Source of the DNA: Nannocystis bainbridge
Lineage (GTDB): Bacteria > Myxococcota_A > Polyangia > Nannocystales > Nannocystaceae
NCBI RefSeq assembly: GCF_028368995.1
Contig: NZ_JAQNDL010000004.1
Span: 690,001-754,000 of the forward strand
Length of the DNA stretch: 64,000 bases
Direction of reading: 5' to 3'
Both the position numbers and the translations under genes were made by a program. This document shows positions 42,275 to 50,898 of this stretch, piece by piece. The notes under the pieces are model-generated. The model was not told the origin of the DNA. It saw only the letters and a list, made by a program, of their open reading frames with translations, and did no database searches. Each line of letters starts with the position of its first letter. The first letter of the stretch is position 1.

Positions 42275-42614
42275 GAGCGACGCCGCCCCCTCGGCCTGCT
42301 GCCCTCCCTCCGACGACCGCCCGGACCTCCGACCGATCGAGGGGGAGGAGGCCGATCAAGAGCTCGCGGCGCTGGCGAAGGCGGTCGGACATCCCGCCCG
42401 GGTGCAAATCCTCCGGCTACTGGCGCGCCGCGCGTCGTGCGTTTGTGGCGAGATCGTCGACGAGCTCCCGCTCGCGCAGTCGACCGTGTCGCAGCACCTG
42501 AAGGTGCTGAAAGACGCCGGTCTCATCCGCGGCGAGATCGATGGCCCGCGGACCTGTTACTGCATCGACAACCGCGCCCTCCGTCGGCTAAAGGCGCTCG
42601 TGGGTGGCCTCTAG
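42273..42614 (+). CDS. arsR: ArsR-family arsenic-responsive repressor
   Basis: 113 residues. Winged helix with LAKAVGHPARVQILRLLARR, the metal-binding Cys pair Cys56-Val-Cys58 (ASCVCGEI, the classic C-V-C of ArsR), and the recognition helix LPLAQSTVSQHLKVLKDAGL. A further Cys pair lies at residues 9-10 and another Cys in TCYC. As(III) binding releases it from DNA. First gene of arsR-ACR3-arsC, divergent from arsM. Confidence 0.94.
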   Translation: MSDAAPSACCPPSDDRPDLRPIEGEEADQELAALAKAVGHPARVQILRLLARRASCVCGEIVDELPLAQSTVSQHLKVLKDAGLIRGEIDGPRTCYCIDNRALRRLKALVGGL

Positions 42615-42674
42615 CCCGCTAAATCGTCCTTCTACGAACGCGAGCGCCGGCCTCGCGTCGATGGAGTGTTCTGC

Positions 42675-43715
42675 ATGAGTTCTTCAAGTCCTCTCGGCAT
42701 CTTCGAGCGCTACCTCAGCCTCTGGGTCGCGCTGTGCATCGGGGCGGGCGTCGCCCTCGGCAACCTCGCGCCGGGCTTGTTCGCGTTCGTTAGCAGCCTC
42801 GAAGTCGCCAGCGTCAACCTCGTCGTCGCCTTGCTGATCTGGGTGATGATCTACCCGATGATGATCCAGATCGATTTCGGCTCGCTGCGCGACGTGGGGC
42901 GCAGGCCGAAGGGCTTGATCGTCACGCTCGTGATCAACTGGCTGATCAAGCCGTTCACGATGGCCGGCCTCGCCAGCCTGTTCTTTCTCCACGTGTTCGC
43001 CGGCCTCATGCCCGAGGCGGAGGCCCGCGAGTACCTCGCCGGCGCGATCCTTCTCGGCGTCGCGCCATGCACGGCGATGGTGTTCGTGTGGAGTCAGCTC
43101 ACCCGCGGCGACGCCAACTACACGCTCGTCCAGGTCGCGGTGAACGACTTGATCATGGTCGTCGCGTTCGCGCCGATCACCGCGCTCTTGCTCGGCGTCA
43201 CCGACATCACCGTGCCCTGGACGACCCTGTTGCTGTCGGTCGTTCTCTACGTCGTGATCCCGCTCGTCGCCGGCGCATGGACCCGGCGCGCGCTGACGGG
43301 GCACGAGCCCGCGGCGCTCGGCCGCTTCGTCGCCGCCCTCAAGCCCGTCTCCGTGCTCGGACTCCTCGGGACGGTAGTTCTGCTGTTCGGCTTCCAGGCG
43401 ACGACCATCGTCGAGCGCCCGCTGACCATCGCGCTGATCGCCGTGCCCCTGCTGATCCAGGGCTATGGGATCTTCGGGCTGGCGTACTTGTGGGCGTGGG
43501 CCTGGCGCCTGCCGCATTCGGTCGCAGCGCCGGCCGCGCTGATCGGCACGTCCAATTTCTTCGAGCTCGCGGTCGCGGTCGCGATCGGGCTGTTCGGCCT
43601 CCAGTCGGGCGCCGCGCTCGCCACGGTCGTCGGCGTGCTCGTCGAGGTGCCGGTGATGCTGTCCCTGTGCGCCTTCGCCAACCGAACCGCCCACCGCTTC
43701 GCCGCCGCCGCGTGA
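42675..43715 (+). CDS. acr3: ACR3-family arsenite efflux permease
   Basis: 346 residues from ATG 42675; GTG 42666 is possible, but GGAG at 42663-42666 is placed for the ATG. About ten membrane helices. The ACR3 signature APCTAMVFVWSQLTRGD contains the transport Cys, with ALIGTSNFFELAVAVAIGLFG near the end. It exports As(OH)3 driven by the proton gradient. 60 bp after arsR and 3 bp before arsC, so one operon. Confidence 0.94.
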   Translation: MSSSSPLGIFERYLSLWVALCIGAGVALGNLAPGLFAFVSSLEVASVNLVVALLIWVMIYPMMIQIDFGSLRDVGRRPKGLIVTLVINWLIKPFTMAGLASLFFLHVFAGLMPEAEAREYLAGAILLGVAPCTAMVFVWSQLTRGDANYTLVQVAVNDLIMVVAFAPITALLLGVTDITVPWTTLLLSVVLYVVIPLVAGAWTRRALTGHEPAALGRFVAALKPVSVLGLLGTVVLLFGFQATTIVERPLTIALIAVPLLIQGYGIFGLAYLWAWAWRLPHSVAAPAALIGTSNFFELAVAVAIGLFGLQSGAALATVVGVLVEVPVMLSLCAFANRTAHRFAAAA

Positions 43716-43718
43716 CCC

Positions 43719-44144
43719 ATGAGCGTCCCCAACTTCACGAGCGTCCTGTTTCTCTGCGTCGCCAACTCGGCCCGTAGTCAGATGGCCGAGGCCCTTGCGC
43801 GCGCCCGTTGGGGCGATCGCGTGCGTGTCACCAGCGCTGGCTCGCAACCCACACGCATCAACCCCTTCGCCATCGAAGTGATGCGCGAGCGAGGCCTGGA
43901 CCTCGGGTCTCACTACTCCAAGTCCGTGACGACGATCGATCCCGCCTCGGTCGACCTCGTAATCACCCTCTGCGCCGACGAGGTCTGCCCGCTGTTCCTG
44001 AGCAAGGCACCGCGCCTGCACTGGCCGCTTCCGGATCCCGCGAGCGATGATCCCTCGTTGACCCGCGACGACATGCTCGAACGCTTCCGGCGCACCGCGG
44101 ACGCGATCGAAACCTGCCTTCCTGAGCTCGACGGACGCGCCTAG
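43719..44144 (+). CDS. arsC: ArsC, low-molecular-weight phosphatase-type arsenate reductase
   Basis: 141 residues. The P-loop Cys13-V-A-N-S-A-Arg19 (FLCVANSARSQMAEAL) is the catalytic CX5R site. The resolving Cys lies in LCADEVCPLF, and LPDPASDDPS carries the general-acid Asp. It reduces arsenate to arsenite, which ACR3 exports or ArsM methylates. Closely follows acr3. Confidence 0.93.
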   Translation: MSVPNFTSVLFLCVANSARSQMAEALARARWGDRVRVTSAGSQPTRINPFAIEVMRERGLDLGSHYSKSVTTIDPASVDLVITLCADEVCPLFLSKAPRLHWPLPDPASDDPSLTRDDMLERFRRTADAIETCLPELDGRA

Positions 44145-44315
44145 GTCGCCCGTCGCCGCGGCGAACCGCTGTCCACTCGAACGACAGCGGCTTTCACGGC
44201 GCCACGTGCGGGGGGCCGATGGTGTACCGCGTTAGTTCGACAGGGCGCCGTGCAGGTTGCCGCGGCATTGCCCCCGGCGGGTGACATCGCCCGCTGCGCG
44301 AGGTACCTTGAGCGT

Positions 44316-45404
44316 ATGCGCCGCCTCGCGCTCGCCACGCTCGCCGCTCTCGCCGCCTGCAACAATGGTGAGGGGCCAGGGCCAGGATTCGGCTCGAGCA
44401 TCACGACTGCGCCGCAGGGCACAAGCTCGAGCGGTGACGCGTCGACGTCGACCTCGACGTCGACGTCCACCAGCTCGGCGGAGGACTCGGCCGCGGCGTC
44501 GAACAGCTCCGCCAGCTCGGCGGGCTCTGGCATTCCGGACGGCGGTACGCCGCCGGACGGCGGCGACAAGCCACCGGCAGGCTGCATGGGCAAGGTCGAT
44601 CTCGTGTTCTCGATCAGCTCGCGGTGGACGATGAAGGGCGCGCAGGATTGGCTCAAAGCGAGCTTTCCGGGCTTCGTCGACACGCTCGAGACCGAATTCG
44701 CCGGCTTCGACTATCACATCCTCACACCTCGTCAGTATGGCCCGCCGTGGGGAATCCCGGGCTGTGAAGACTGCGTCGACACCTGCCCGAGCGGGCCGGA
44801 GGACTATCCGTGCGGAGCAGTGCTCGAGCCGTGCGACACGGTGCAGGGCGCGGGGATCACCTTCTCCGCAGGGTGGGACGCGAGCAACAAGCGGTGCGAC
44901 CTGTCGGGCGGACACCGTTACATCGGCGCGGGACAGGCTGATCTGGACGACGCCTTCGCGTGTGTGGCGTCTGTCGGCACGAGCGGTGGCGGGTTGGTTG
45001 CTGAAGCTGCCGTCAGCGCACTAGAGGACGAGATCAACGCGCCGGCCGGCTGCAACGCGGGCTTCCTCCGCGATGACGCGCTCCTCGTGGTCGTCGCCAT
45101 CGATGACACATGGGACGAGAAGAGCGAGGGCACGGCGAAAGACTGGGCCGACGCCCTGGTCGAGGCCAAGGGCGGCGACGCGGACGCGGTGGTGCTGCTC
45201 GTGATCACGAACGACATCGACGATCCGGACGGTCTGTGCGGCTACGAAGGAGTCCCCCCCGGCTATCACAAGCTCCGCACCTGGACGGAGCTGCTTCCCC
45301 ATTCAGTGTTCGGCTCGATCTGCAACGACCAAGGCTACGCCGAGTACTTCGCCGCCGCGGCCGCGAAGATCAAGGCGCAGTGCGACGTGTTCGTGCCGCA
45401 GTGA
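44316..45404 (+). CDS. Lipoprotein with von Willebrand A-like domain and degraded metal site
   Basis: 362 residues from ATG 44316 (MRRLALATLAALAAC, lipobox). A Ser/Thr/Gly spacer runs to ~90. The following domain starts MGKVDLVFSISSRWTM and continues QDWLKASFPGFVDTLETEFA, the layout of myxobacterial vWA lipoproteins, but the usual D-x-S-x-S metal motif is replaced. Later parts fit a vWA fold (LLVVVAIDDTWDEKS, VVLLVITNDIDDPD) with many Cys (GCEDCVDTCPSGPEDYPC). Likely a surface protein; stands alone after arsC. Confidence 0.75.
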   Translation: MRRLALATLAALAACNNGEGPGPGFGSSITTAPQGTSSSGDASTSTSTSTSTSSAEDSAAASNSSASSAGSGIPDGGTPPDGGDKPPAGCMGKVDLVFSISSRWTMKGAQDWLKASFPGFVDTLETEFAGFDYHILTPRQYGPPWGIPGCEDCVDTCPSGPEDYPCGAVLEPCDTVQGAGITFSAGWDASNKRCDLSGGHRYIGAGQADLDDAFACVASVGTSGGGLVAEAAVSALEDEINAPAGCNAGFLRDDALLVVVAIDDTWDEKSEGTAKDWADALVEAKGGDADAVVLLVITNDIDDPDGLCGYEGVPPGYHKLRTWTELLPHSVFGSICNDQGYAEYFAAAAAKIKAQCDVFVPQ

Positions 45405-45408
45405 GCGC

Positions 45409-47091
45409 CTACGGGTAGAGGCGCAACGCGAACGCCCGCGGTTGCAGGTCGGCGAATTCGCTCCCCACGATGGACACGTGACCCCAGGGACCGACAGCGA
45501 GTCCCGCGGCGTCATCGGGGCCCTTGCCCGGCCCGTTGCGGACGACCTCCCAGACGTGCCCGCCGAGCGGGCCAGGGATGGCGAAGATCCACGCGTCCAT
45601 GTCGGTGGCCGGCTGCTTGCGCGAGCCGGCGATGATGATCTTGCCCTCGCGGTCCTCGCCGATCGCGTAGCCGATCGCGTCGCTCCCCGGCGTGGGCTCG
45701 ACCCGCACGGGCCCGGGTTCCCCCGCGGCCGAGAACCAGCGTGTGAGCACCTGGCGGATCGTGAACAGGTCGCGCCCCCACCCGGTGATGACAAATCCAC
45801 CTCCCCGCAGCGGCGCGACGGCCATCCCGCCGTCTTCCGCGAGCTGTTCGCCGGGCGACGTCCACTCGCCAAGCGCTTCGCCCGCGAGCGAGTACCGCAG
45901 CACGATCGTCCGCCGATAGATCTTGTTGAAGTCGCCAACGATCTCGCGCTCGCCGACGACGATGACCTCGTCACCGACGATGGCCACGCCGCGGCCGATC
46001 TCGTCCAGCTTGTTCGGCGGGTCATCGGCGAGAGACGCGGCGAAAGGCGCCTCGTGAAGCAGCGCTCCGTCCTCGGCCGCCAGCCACCATACCCGGAGGT
46101 CATGCGTGCCAGGCGACACCTCGAGCGCGCCGACGACGATCACGAAGGGGCCCGCGACCGTGACCGCGAGCGCTTTAGTCTTGAGGTCGCCCGTCGCCTT
46201 CCACTCGAACGACAACGGATCGTCGAGCCACACCTTGGACAACGCCCACGTCGGCCCGAGTTGCGTGGACGCGACGAACACCGCGCCGTCGTCGCTGGCG
46301 GCGATCGCCGGTCCGCTCCCCGCGGACGCGAGCGCGACCTTACCGAGCGCGACCGGCCCCGCCTCGAGCTTGCCCGTCGCCCCATCGATCTTCACCGCGA
46401 CCGCCTCGAGCCCCTGTTGAGTCTCGTAGAAGCCCGCGGCAGCGATCGCCGCGTCGTCGAGCAGCGTCGCGCTCGTGAAGCCGTTGATCGGCCCGACCTG
46501 CACGTAGGGCGGCCAGACGTCGGTGCCGCCGGGCGCGACGTCGATCGTCAGGTCCTTCTCGGCTTGCCCGCTCACGCCGTCGGCGGCATGCGCGACAGCG
46601 CGGATCGTGTGCGTGCCGTCGCCGGGGACGTTGTCCGACGTCACCTCGAACACGCAGACCGGATCCCCCGGCGTCGCGCCGAGTGCGAGGGGCACGTCGC
46701 CGTCGAACACGTCGATCGTCGCGACCGGCCGCGACGTTGACACCGTGACCTGCACCTCGCCGACCTTGTCCACCGACGATGGCGACAGGAACACCTCCAC
46801 GTTGACCGGCAGGGCCTTTCCGTCGTCGGTGGTGGTGCCGGTCGCGCCGTCGCTCTCAGTCCCGCCGTCGGTCACCGACGCGCTCACCGACGTCGCTTCA
46901 CCGATCGTCGCGCTCGTGTCTGCGGTGCTGGCCATCGTGTCGGCCGTCGTGCTCGCCGGGCTCGGTTCGTCGGTGGTCGATCCGCTGGCTCCGTCGCTGA
47001 TGGGGTAACCCCCACCCTGCTGCAGGAGCTGATCGAAGTCTCCCGCGCAGGCGGCGAGGACGGCGACGGACAGGAGCGTGCGGCGGACCAT
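45409..47091 (-). CDS. Beta-propeller lipoprotein
   Basis: 560 residues from ATG 47091. Signal MVRRTLLSVAVLAAC with a lipobox, a Thr/Ser spacer, an Ig-like domain (~95-190, VNVEVFLSPSSVDKVGEVQV and RPVATIDVFDGDVPL), then about seven repeats of four-stranded blades rich in Asp and Trp (DGAVFVASTQLGP, GDEVIVVGEREIVG, GGGFVITGWGRDLF, GKIIIAGSRKQP). Typical of Nannocystaceae surface lipoproteins. Convergent with the vWA-like gene, 4 bp between stops. Function unknown. Confidence 0.78.
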   Translation of the reverse strand: MVRRTLLSVAVLAACAGDFDQLLQQGGGYPISDGASGSTTDEPSPASTTADTMASTADTSATIGEATSVSASVTDGGTESDGATGTTTDDGKALPVNVEVFLSPSSVDKVGEVQVTVSTSRPVATIDVFDGDVPLALGATPGDPVCVFEVTSDNVPGDGTHTIRAVAHAADGVSGQAEKDLTIDVAPGGTDVWPPYVQVGPINGFTSATLLDDAAIAAAGFYETQQGLEAVAVKIDGATGKLEAGPVALGKVALASAGSGPAIAASDDGAVFVASTQLGPTWALSKVWLDDPLSFEWKATGDLKTKALAVTVAGPFVIVVGALEVSPGTHDLRVWWLAAEDGALLHEAPFAASLADDPPNKLDEIGRGVAIVGDEVIVVGEREIVGDFNKIYRRTIVLRYSLAGEALGEWTSPGEQLAEDGGMAVAPLRGGGFVITGWGRDLFTIRQVLTRWFSAAGEPGPVRVEPTPGSDAIGYAIGEDREGKIIIAGSRKQPATDMDAWIFAIPGPLGGHVWEVVRNGPGKGPDDAAGLAVGPWGHVSIVGSEFADLQPRAFALRLYP

Positions 47092-47186
47092 CGTTGCGAA
47101 GGTACCACGCGCGGGTCCGCGCGCGAAGCCGGGGCGCGACGTCCAGGCGCGTTGACGACGTTCTATTTCTGCCAAGGGGGTAGACC

Positions 47187-48101
47187 CTAGAAGCGCCCGA
47201 AAAGCGAAAGGCCGGCGCCCTGGGGCCCGCCGTAGGGCGCAAGACGGGCCCGGTCCGTCGTCGGGCGCAGCTTGCCGCGGGCGACCATGCCGATGCCGAC
47301 AGCCCCGAGCACCGCCGCCGAGATTGCGAGGCCGATCTTGGCGCCCCGCGTCCACGTCCCCACGGATCCGAGGTCGCTCATGCGCTGCGCCTGCTCCGGG
47401 GTCCGATGGCCCGCCTGTTCAATCTCGGCGATCAACGTCTCGAGGTCATTGAACGCCCCGGCGCGGCGGACCTGCACGGGGATGATGGCGAGGGCGGCGA
47501 GGGCGGCCGTGCCAAGCAGGACCCCGCCGGCGATCGTCAGGCCGTTGGCGCGCGGAGGCGTGCGGCCCGTCGTCGGCGCTGTCATCGCGGGCGAAGGTTC
47601 GCGCGCCTGCTCGGGTTCCGCCACGGGGCCGGGCTTCGGCTCGGATGTCGGCTGCACGCAAGGGGGCGCGACGAAGCGCGCGTCGCCGCGTGCGGCCGCT
47701 TCAGCGTGCGAGGCGAGGCCGGCGCGCGCTTCGTCGCGGAAGTCCGTCGCCTCGGGCGGCGGGGTGTCCGTGCGCGCGAGGACCCGCTCCGCGGTGGCGA
47801 GTAGTTGGCACAGGTGCGCGGCGTCGTTCGTGCGCTGGTACGCGACGCGGCGGGCGGTCACGGCGAGCGTGAGCAGATCGCCGAGGTCCTTGACGTCGGA
47901 CGTGTCCGCGAGTCTCGACTCCACCAACTCGGCAGCGGTGATGAGCCGCTCGAGCGGCGCGAGGTTGTCGGTGGTGATCGTCGGGTCGGCCGCCGTGATC
48001 TCGTCGTTGATCTCGGCGTTGGTCGCCGTGGGCGACAGCGGCGGCGCCGCCAGGGTGGGCCCCGCAAGGACGAGGGAGAGCAAGGCGGCGCGCGCGGGCA
48101 T
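47187..48101 (-). CDS. Secreted/membrane protein with GLSLFGRF tail, divergent from the kinase
   Basis: 304 residues from ATG 48101. A Sec-type start (MPARAALLSLVLAGPTLA) precedes a helical domain with LERLITAAELVESRLADTSD and RRVAYQRTNDAAHLCQLLA (TPR-like). A Pro-rich linker and two membrane spans follow (LTIAGGVLLGTAALAALAII; IGLAISAAVLGAVGIGMVAR), and the end is basic with GLSLFGRF. The same end is seen in the remnant at 11832-11993. It diverges from the dual-kinase gene and may be a partner of it (inference). Confidence 0.72.
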   Translation of the reverse strand: MPARAALLSLVLAGPTLAAPPLSPTATNAEINDEITAADPTITTDNLAPLERLITAAELVESRLADTSDVKDLGDLLTLAVTARRVAYQRTNDAAHLCQLLATAERVLARTDTPPPEATDFRDEARAGLASHAEAAARGDARFVAPPCVQPTSEPKPGPVAEPEQAREPSPAMTAPTTGRTPPRANGLTIAGGVLLGTAALAALAIIPVQVRRAGAFNDLETLIAEIEQAGHRTPEQAQRMSDLGSVGTWTRGAKIGLAISAAVLGAVGIGMVARGKLRPTTDRARLAPYGGPQGAGLSLFGRF

Positions 48102-48279
48102 GGGTTCGTTGTACCACCACGCCGGCCGAACGTGCTCCCGGCGTGGGTTGAAAGGGGGAGGATCGCGGCGGAACGAGGGGGTGAAGCGCGGCCGGGTGTG
48201 GGACGAAACGGGCCTGAAAATGGCAGGAAAGGCATTTAGGCGGTCTTTCTCGCCTGGGGCTGTGGCACTCTTGGCGACG

Positions 48280-50820
48280 ATGGACAGCCCCCTCACTCCA
48301 CGCTCCGGGCCCAGGCCGACGTGGCCCATCTACAAGGAAGTAGGCGCGGACTTCATCGGCGAGCTACTCGACGGGCGCTACAAGATCGTCCGGCGGCTGG
48401 CGAAGGGCGGCATGGCCCACGTGTTCCTGGCCAAGGATCTCACGCGCAAGTGCTACGTCGCGATCAAGCTCCTGCGCGCGTGCAGCCCGGAGGCGCACCG
48501 CCGCTTTGCGGTCGAGGCGGAGATCCTGAGCAACATTCAGCACGAGAACATCGTGCGCGCGATCGCGTTCGGTCACACGGCCGACGAACAGCCCTACATC
48601 GCCCTCGAGCACCTCGACGGCGAGACCTCGTCGCAGCGCCTCTCGCTCGGCCCCCTCCCATGGCGCGAGGTGGCCGAGATCGGCATGCAGATTGCCGACG
48701 CGTTGCATTCTCTGCATCGCGTCGGCGTGATCCACCGCGACGTCAAGCCGGACAACATCATCCTGACGACCGGCGCAGATCGATGCGTGGCGAAGCTGAT
48801 CGACCTCGGCCTGGCGAGCGTCGGTGTTCCGTTCCACGAGGCCCAGGACGCGCGCTTCACCCCGCCCGTGATCCGTCACAAGACCCAGCTCGGCCGGGCG
48901 ATCGGCACTCCCGATTACCTTCCGCCGGAGGCAGGGCTCTGCGACGCCAATCCGCTCCTGGACGTGTACCTGCTCGGCGCCACGCTCTACCAGCTCTGCA
49001 CCCAGCTCCTGCCGAAGCTGACAGGGCTCCGGCCGATCCACGAGGTGAACCCAAGCAGCGAGGCGCCGGAGGACTTTTCGCGACTCCTCCGCTCGGCGCT
49101 CGAGCCTGAGCCGAGCGATCGGCTGCCGTCCGCGGATCACCTGCGCCGCGGGCTCGAGGCGATCCTCGCGGCGCACCCGCAAACGTCGCGCCGAGACCTG
49201 TTCGGCGGCAGCTTCGACCGCTTGGAGGTCATCGGCGTCGGCGCGAGCGCGGTGGTCTTCCGCGCCTCCGATCGTTGGCTGTCACGCGAGGTCGCGCTCA
49301 AGGTGCTGCGCGACGCGAAGCCGAGCGAGGACGACGCGATCCGCTTCCACCGCGCGGCGAAGATCCTGTCCGCGCTGCGGCACCCGAACATCCCGCAGAT
49401 CCACCACTATGGGATTGAGGGCCGGGAGGCGTTCACGATCACGGAGCTGTGCCCGGGCTCGCCGGCGACGGATGTCGCGGGTCCCGACAAGCACCTGCGC
49501 TCCGACGAGGTCATCGCGGTCGGCCGCCAGCTAGCGAGCGCACTCATGGCCGTGCATGCGGTCGACGTCGTGTACCGCGACCTGCACGCGGGCAACGTCT
49601 TGATCGCACGCGGAGAGAAGCCGCAGGCGTGGATCTTCGACTTCGACCACGCGCAGGTGTCGCCCGCGTTCTACGCCCACCTGACGGAGCGGTGGGCGAC
49701 GCCGCCGGAGGCGCGCGCGGAGCCCAAGAGCGAGAAGCCGCTTCGCAACATGGACTACGCGGCGCCGGAGGTTCGCAGCGGTGGGGCGTTCACCGTGGCG
49801 AGCGACGTGTTTGCGCTCGGACTGATGCTCTACCGCCTGCTCACGGGCTTGCGCCCGTTCCCGCCGGGCGGCAGCGAACCTGTACCAGCACGCAAAGTGT
49901 GTCCCGAGTGCCCGCCCGGCCTCGAGTCCTTGCTCATCGCCATGGTGAACCCGAGCCCGAGCGGCCGGCCCAACCTGCAGGCCGTGGAGGAAGCGCTCGC
50001 GGCGCAAGAGGAGGAGCTTGAAGCCGTCAAGCGCGAGGAAGCCGAGGCCGAGCAGGAAGCCGCAGCGGCCGCGCCGACCGTCCCAATCGCGCAGGTCGTG
50101 TTGAGCGCGACGCCGGAGAGCGCACCCGTTACGAGCGTTGACGCGGTCGAAAGGCCAACACCTTCGCAAGCGACTACCGCCGCCGCAGAAGCGCCGCCCG
50201 TCGACCTGCCGATCGGCACGTCGCGCGTGACTCCCATCGCCCGGCGCGGCGGCATGTGGGGGCTCCTCGCGCTGATTTTTGCGGTCGCGGTTGGCGTGGT
50301 CGTGGGGCGCGTGACCGCGCCCGGCGATATCGCGGTGCAGCTTGCCGGCGACATGCAGGGCACCCAGGCGCAGGTGATGCCGTCGCCGACGCCGCCGCGC
50401 ACTTCGACCGACGACGGGCCGACCAAGCCAGCGACCGCCGAGGTCGCGCCGATGAAGTCGCCGCACGAGGGGACGCCGCCGAAACCAGCCCAGACGACCG
50501 ACACGACCGGCAAGCGAACACCGCCGCTACGCCGCACACAGCCGTCGCCGCGTGGCGCGGTGACGACGGCAGAAGCGACCGCCGCAGCACAAGGCGCCGT
50601 GCAAGCGCTGCGCGGTTGCAAGGACGTCCCCGGCGCCATCACGGCCGACCTCGACGTCGTTCGGGGCAAGGGCGCCGTGGTCACGCTCAACGCCCGCGCG
50701 CCGGCTCCCGACGATCCGCGCTACCCCTGGCACGCCTGCGCCCGCGATGCACTCGAGCGCGTTCGCTTCCCGGTGAGCGAGATCGTCGGGCGCGTGCGTG
50801 TTCGCCTCCCGCTCGAGTAA
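48280..50820 (+). CDS. Membrane-bound Ser/Thr protein kinase with two kinase domains
   Basis: 846 residues from ATG 48280. Kinase domain 1 (~32-300) has a Gly-rich loop LAKGGMAHVF, Lys63 in VAIKLL, HRDVKPDN (152-159), DLG in place of DFG, and GTPDYLPPE. Kinase domain 2 (~312-590) has GVGASAVVF, Lys341 in VALKVL, but YRDLHAGN in place of HRDLKPEN, and DFD in place of DFG, so it may be altered in activity or a pseudokinase. An acidic coiled coil, one membrane span (WGLLALIFAVAVGVVVG) and an extracytoplasmic domain with two Cys (RGCKDV, HACARD) follow. Confidence 0.88.
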   Translation: MDSPLTPRSGPRPTWPIYKEVGADFIGELLDGRYKIVRRLAKGGMAHVFLAKDLTRKCYVAIKLLRACSPEAHRRFAVEAEILSNIQHENIVRAIAFGHTADEQPYIALEHLDGETSSQRLSLGPLPWREVAEIGMQIADALHSLHRVGVIHRDVKPDNIILTTGADRCVAKLIDLGLASVGVPFHEAQDARFTPPVIRHKTQLGRAIGTPDYLPPEAGLCDANPLLDVYLLGATLYQLCTQLLPKLTGLRPIHEVNPSSEAPEDFSRLLRSALEPEPSDRLPSADHLRRGLEAILAAHPQTSRRDLFGGSFDRLEVIGVGASAVVFRASDRWLSREVALKVLRDAKPSEDDAIRFHRAAKILSALRHPNIPQIHHYGIEGREAFTITELCPGSPATDVAGPDKHLRSDEVIAVGRQLASALMAVHAVDVVYRDLHAGNVLIARGEKPQAWIFDFDHAQVSPAFYAHLTERWATPPEARAEPKSEKPLRNMDYAAPEVRSGGAFTVASDVFALGLMLYRLLTGLRPFPPGGSEPVPARKVCPECPPGLESLLIAMVNPSPSGRPNLQAVEEALAAQEEELEAVKREEAEAEQEAAAAAPTVPIAQVVLSATPESAPVTSVDAVERPTPSQATTAAAEAPPVDLPIGTSRVTPIARRGGMWGLLALIFAVAVGVVVGRVTAPGDIAVQLAGDMQGTQAQVMPSPTPPRTSTDDGPTKPATAEVAPMKSPHEGTPPKPAQTTDTTGKRTPPLRRTQPSPRGAVTTAEATAAAQGAVQALRGCKDVPGAITADLDVVRGKGAVVTLNARAPAPDDPRYPWHACARDALERVRFPVSEIVGRVRVRLPLE

Positions 50821-50898
50821 GCGCTCAAGAGCGCGTCTTGACGTAGCGGTCGTAGGCGATGCCCAAGGCGCCTGTTCGTCGGGTCGCAGAGGAGCAGG

